From positions 1 to 6,218 of the forward strand of contig JADZDV010000458.1 in NCBI GenBank assembly GCA_020850915.1: 6,218 nucleotides of DNA, read 5' to 3'. The notes beneath the pieces are model-generated. The model worked only from the letters and a program-made list of their open reading frames with translations. It was not told the origin of the DNA and ran no database searches. The DNA is from Chloroflexota bacterium. Its GTDB lineage: Bacteria; Chloroflexota; UBA6077; JADZDV01. Positions 5,186 through 6,218 of the stretch are shown in pieces. The position numbers were made by a program, and so were the translations under genes. Position 1 is the first letter of the stretch; every line of letters begins with the position of its first letter.

Positions 5186-6218
5186 CTAGTCCGGCATCGG
5201 CTTCAGGTCAGTCAGGTACTGCGGGTACTTCTTCTGCATCGCCTGGATGAACTCGATCGCGATAGCCTCTTCGACCTTGACCTCGCCTGGCATCTTCTTC
5301 TGTTCGATCAGCATCTTGGTATCGGCCTGGAACGCCTTGGTCGCGTTCGAGTTGTACCGCGGGTCGAAGTCGAGGTAGGTCAGGGCCTCGCGCAGGATCG
5401 GCACCTCCAGACCCGGGAGGGCCCGGGAGACCGCCTCGGCCGTGGCATCCGGGTTCTGGCGAGCGAACTGCTGGGACTCTGCCGTGGCGGCCCAGAGCTG
5501 CTCGGCGAGCTCCTTGTTCTTATCCAGCCAGGGCGTGAGCGTGACCGCGGTGATCCGCCCGTTGGAGACGTTGCCGCCTCGCACGATGACCTTGCTGCCC
5601 GGGATGGTGCGCTCGATCAGCACGCCGATCGGCTCTGTGGTCGCCGTGACGTCGATGTTGGCGGATGCGATCGCCGCGGCCTGGTTGGGCCCGGTGACCT
5701 GCATGAGCTGCACGTCGTCCGCCTTGAGCCCCACCTTGGCAAGATGAGCGCGCGCATAGGTGTCCGTGCCGCTCCCGAGCGACAGCCCCCACTTCAGCCC
5801 CTTGAGGTCCGCCACGCTGGTCGCGTTGAGGCCGGGCCGCACCACAATGGCGTTGTACCGGTCGTAGTTGACGTTGCTGGGGTCGTTGACCAGCAGGCTC
5901 CAGATCTTGAGGTCGATGCCCTGATACCGCGCGGGCGCGAAGCCCGACCAGGTCGCCACCGTGAGCTGGACATCCCCGGCCTGGACGGCTTTGATGGCCT
6001 CCGCCGCGGTCGCCAGCGTCTTGATCTTCAGGTCGATGCCGTGCTTGAGGAAGATACCCTTCTCCACCCCGATCCAGAAGGCGGAGTAGTTCATGTTCGA
6101 GATCAGCCCGATCCAGACCTCCGTGGGTGGCTTGCCGCTGGTTGGAGCCGCTTTGGGCGCGGCCGCCGGAGAGGCTGCCGGCGCGGCCGGTGCGGCCGGT
6201 GCTGCTGGCGCGGCGGCA
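5186..6218 (-). CDS. NitT/TauT-family ABC transporter substrate-binding protein, 5'-truncated by window edge
   Basis: This periplasmic or lipid-anchored binding protein belongs to the SsuA/TauA/ThiY (NMT1-like) class, which delivers taurine, sulfonates, nitrate, pyrimidines or aromatic acids to an ABC importer. The frame stays open from the stop TAG (5188-5186) to the right edge, giving 343 visible residues plus an unseen start. The ATG at 6094 is internal, because family-matching sequence (TEVWIGLISN) precedes it. Family features are NMNYSAFWIGVEKGIFLKHG near the start of the domain, then AAEAIKAVQAGDVQLTVAT, VADLKGLKWGLSLGSGTD at the domain crossover and PNQAAAIASANIDVTATTEP in the second lobe. 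The first visible 20 or so residues are an Ala/Pro-rich linker, typical between a lipobox Cys and the binding domain, so a signal peptide should lie just beyond the edge. Permease and ATPase genes are not in the window. The Gfo-type gene follows by 59 nt on the same strand. The ligand is unknown. Confidence 0.92.
   Translation of the reverse strand, partial: AAAPAAPAAPAAPAASPAAAPKAAPTSGKPPTEVWIGLISNMNYSAFWIGVEKGIFLKHGIDLKIKTLATAAEAIKAVQAGDVQLTVATWSGFAPARYQGIDLKIWSLLVNDPSNVNYDRYNAIVVRPGLNATSVADLKGLKWGLSLGSGTDTYARAHLAKVGLKADDVQLMQVTGPNQAAAIASANIDVTATTEPIGVLIERTIPGSKVIVRGGNVSNGRITAVTLTPWLDKNKELAEQLWAATAESQQFARQNPDATAEAVSRALPGLEVPILREALTYLDFDPRYNSNATKAFQADTKMLIEQKKMPGEVKVEEAIAIEFIQAMQKKYPQYLTDLKPMPD
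6183..6200. repeat. Two tandem copies of a 9-bp unit coding an Ala-Ala-Pro linker
   Basis: GCGGCCGGT is present twice in tandem (6183-6191 and 6192-6200), with a diverged third unit at 6201-6209. On the - strand these encode Ala-Ala-Pro repeats in the linker of the substrate-binding protein. The unit keeps the reading frame, so copy-number change would only alter linker length. Confidence 0.6.

Noticed and set aside
4269..5189. A 306-codon open frame on the + strand opposite the Gfo-type gene
   Set aside because: It is rich in His/Asp/Arg/Val repeats typical of an antisense shadow. The - strand protein has clear Rossmann and DKP motifs.
1..6218. CRISPR array, tRNA, rRNA, riboswitch or mobile element
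   Set aside because: I saw no regularly spaced repeats, no cloverleaf or rRNA-like sequence, no recognised riboswitch core, no transposase or integrase motifs and no terminal inverted repeats with target duplication.

Overview
The window is GC-rich (roughly two-thirds G+C by eye), densely coding bacterial DNA. It holds six protein genes, two of them cut by the window edges. I see no RNA gene, insertion sequence, CRISPR array or phage gene. The enzyme mix suggests a Chloroflexota-like or possibly actinobacterial genome: a luciferase-like oxidoreductase of an F420-type subfamily, an HpcH/HpaI aldolase, a Gfo/Idh/MocA dehydrogenase, and a substrate-binding protein with a long Ala/Pro linker. This placement is inferred from gene content and composition only.

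Left part (1-4067, + strand): the C-terminal part of a D-2-hydroxyacid dehydrogenase is followed by a 198-nt gap with a GC-rich hairpin and a 12-nt palindrome. Next come an HpcH/HpaI-family aldolase and a luciferase-like (LLM) oxidoreductase, which overlap by ATGA and are almost certainly co-transcribed. After a 97-nt gap with weak inverted repeats comes a 411-aa alpha/beta hydrolase resembling the FrsA / 2,6-dihydroxypseudooxynicotine hydrolase group.

Right part (4122-6218, - strand): a Gfo/Idh/MocA oxidoreductase lies downstream of a NitT/TauT-type ABC substrate-binding protein whose N-terminus runs off the right edge. The two strands converge at about 4070-4120, where an 11-bp hairpin probably serves as a shared terminator.

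Taken together, this looks like a small-molecule uptake and catabolism neighbourhood. A periplasmic binding protein would capture the substrate. A flavin/F420 oxidoreductase and two NAD(P)-type dehydrogenases would carry out redox steps. A hydrolase and a class II pyruvate-type aldolase would break C-C or ester bonds. The substrate cannot be read from the sequence. Nothing here is a clearly new kind of system. The most useful leads are the unassigned catabolic cluster, the altered active-site positions in the Gfo-type enzyme and the hydrolase, the ambiguous start of the Gfo-type gene, and the hairpins between genes.
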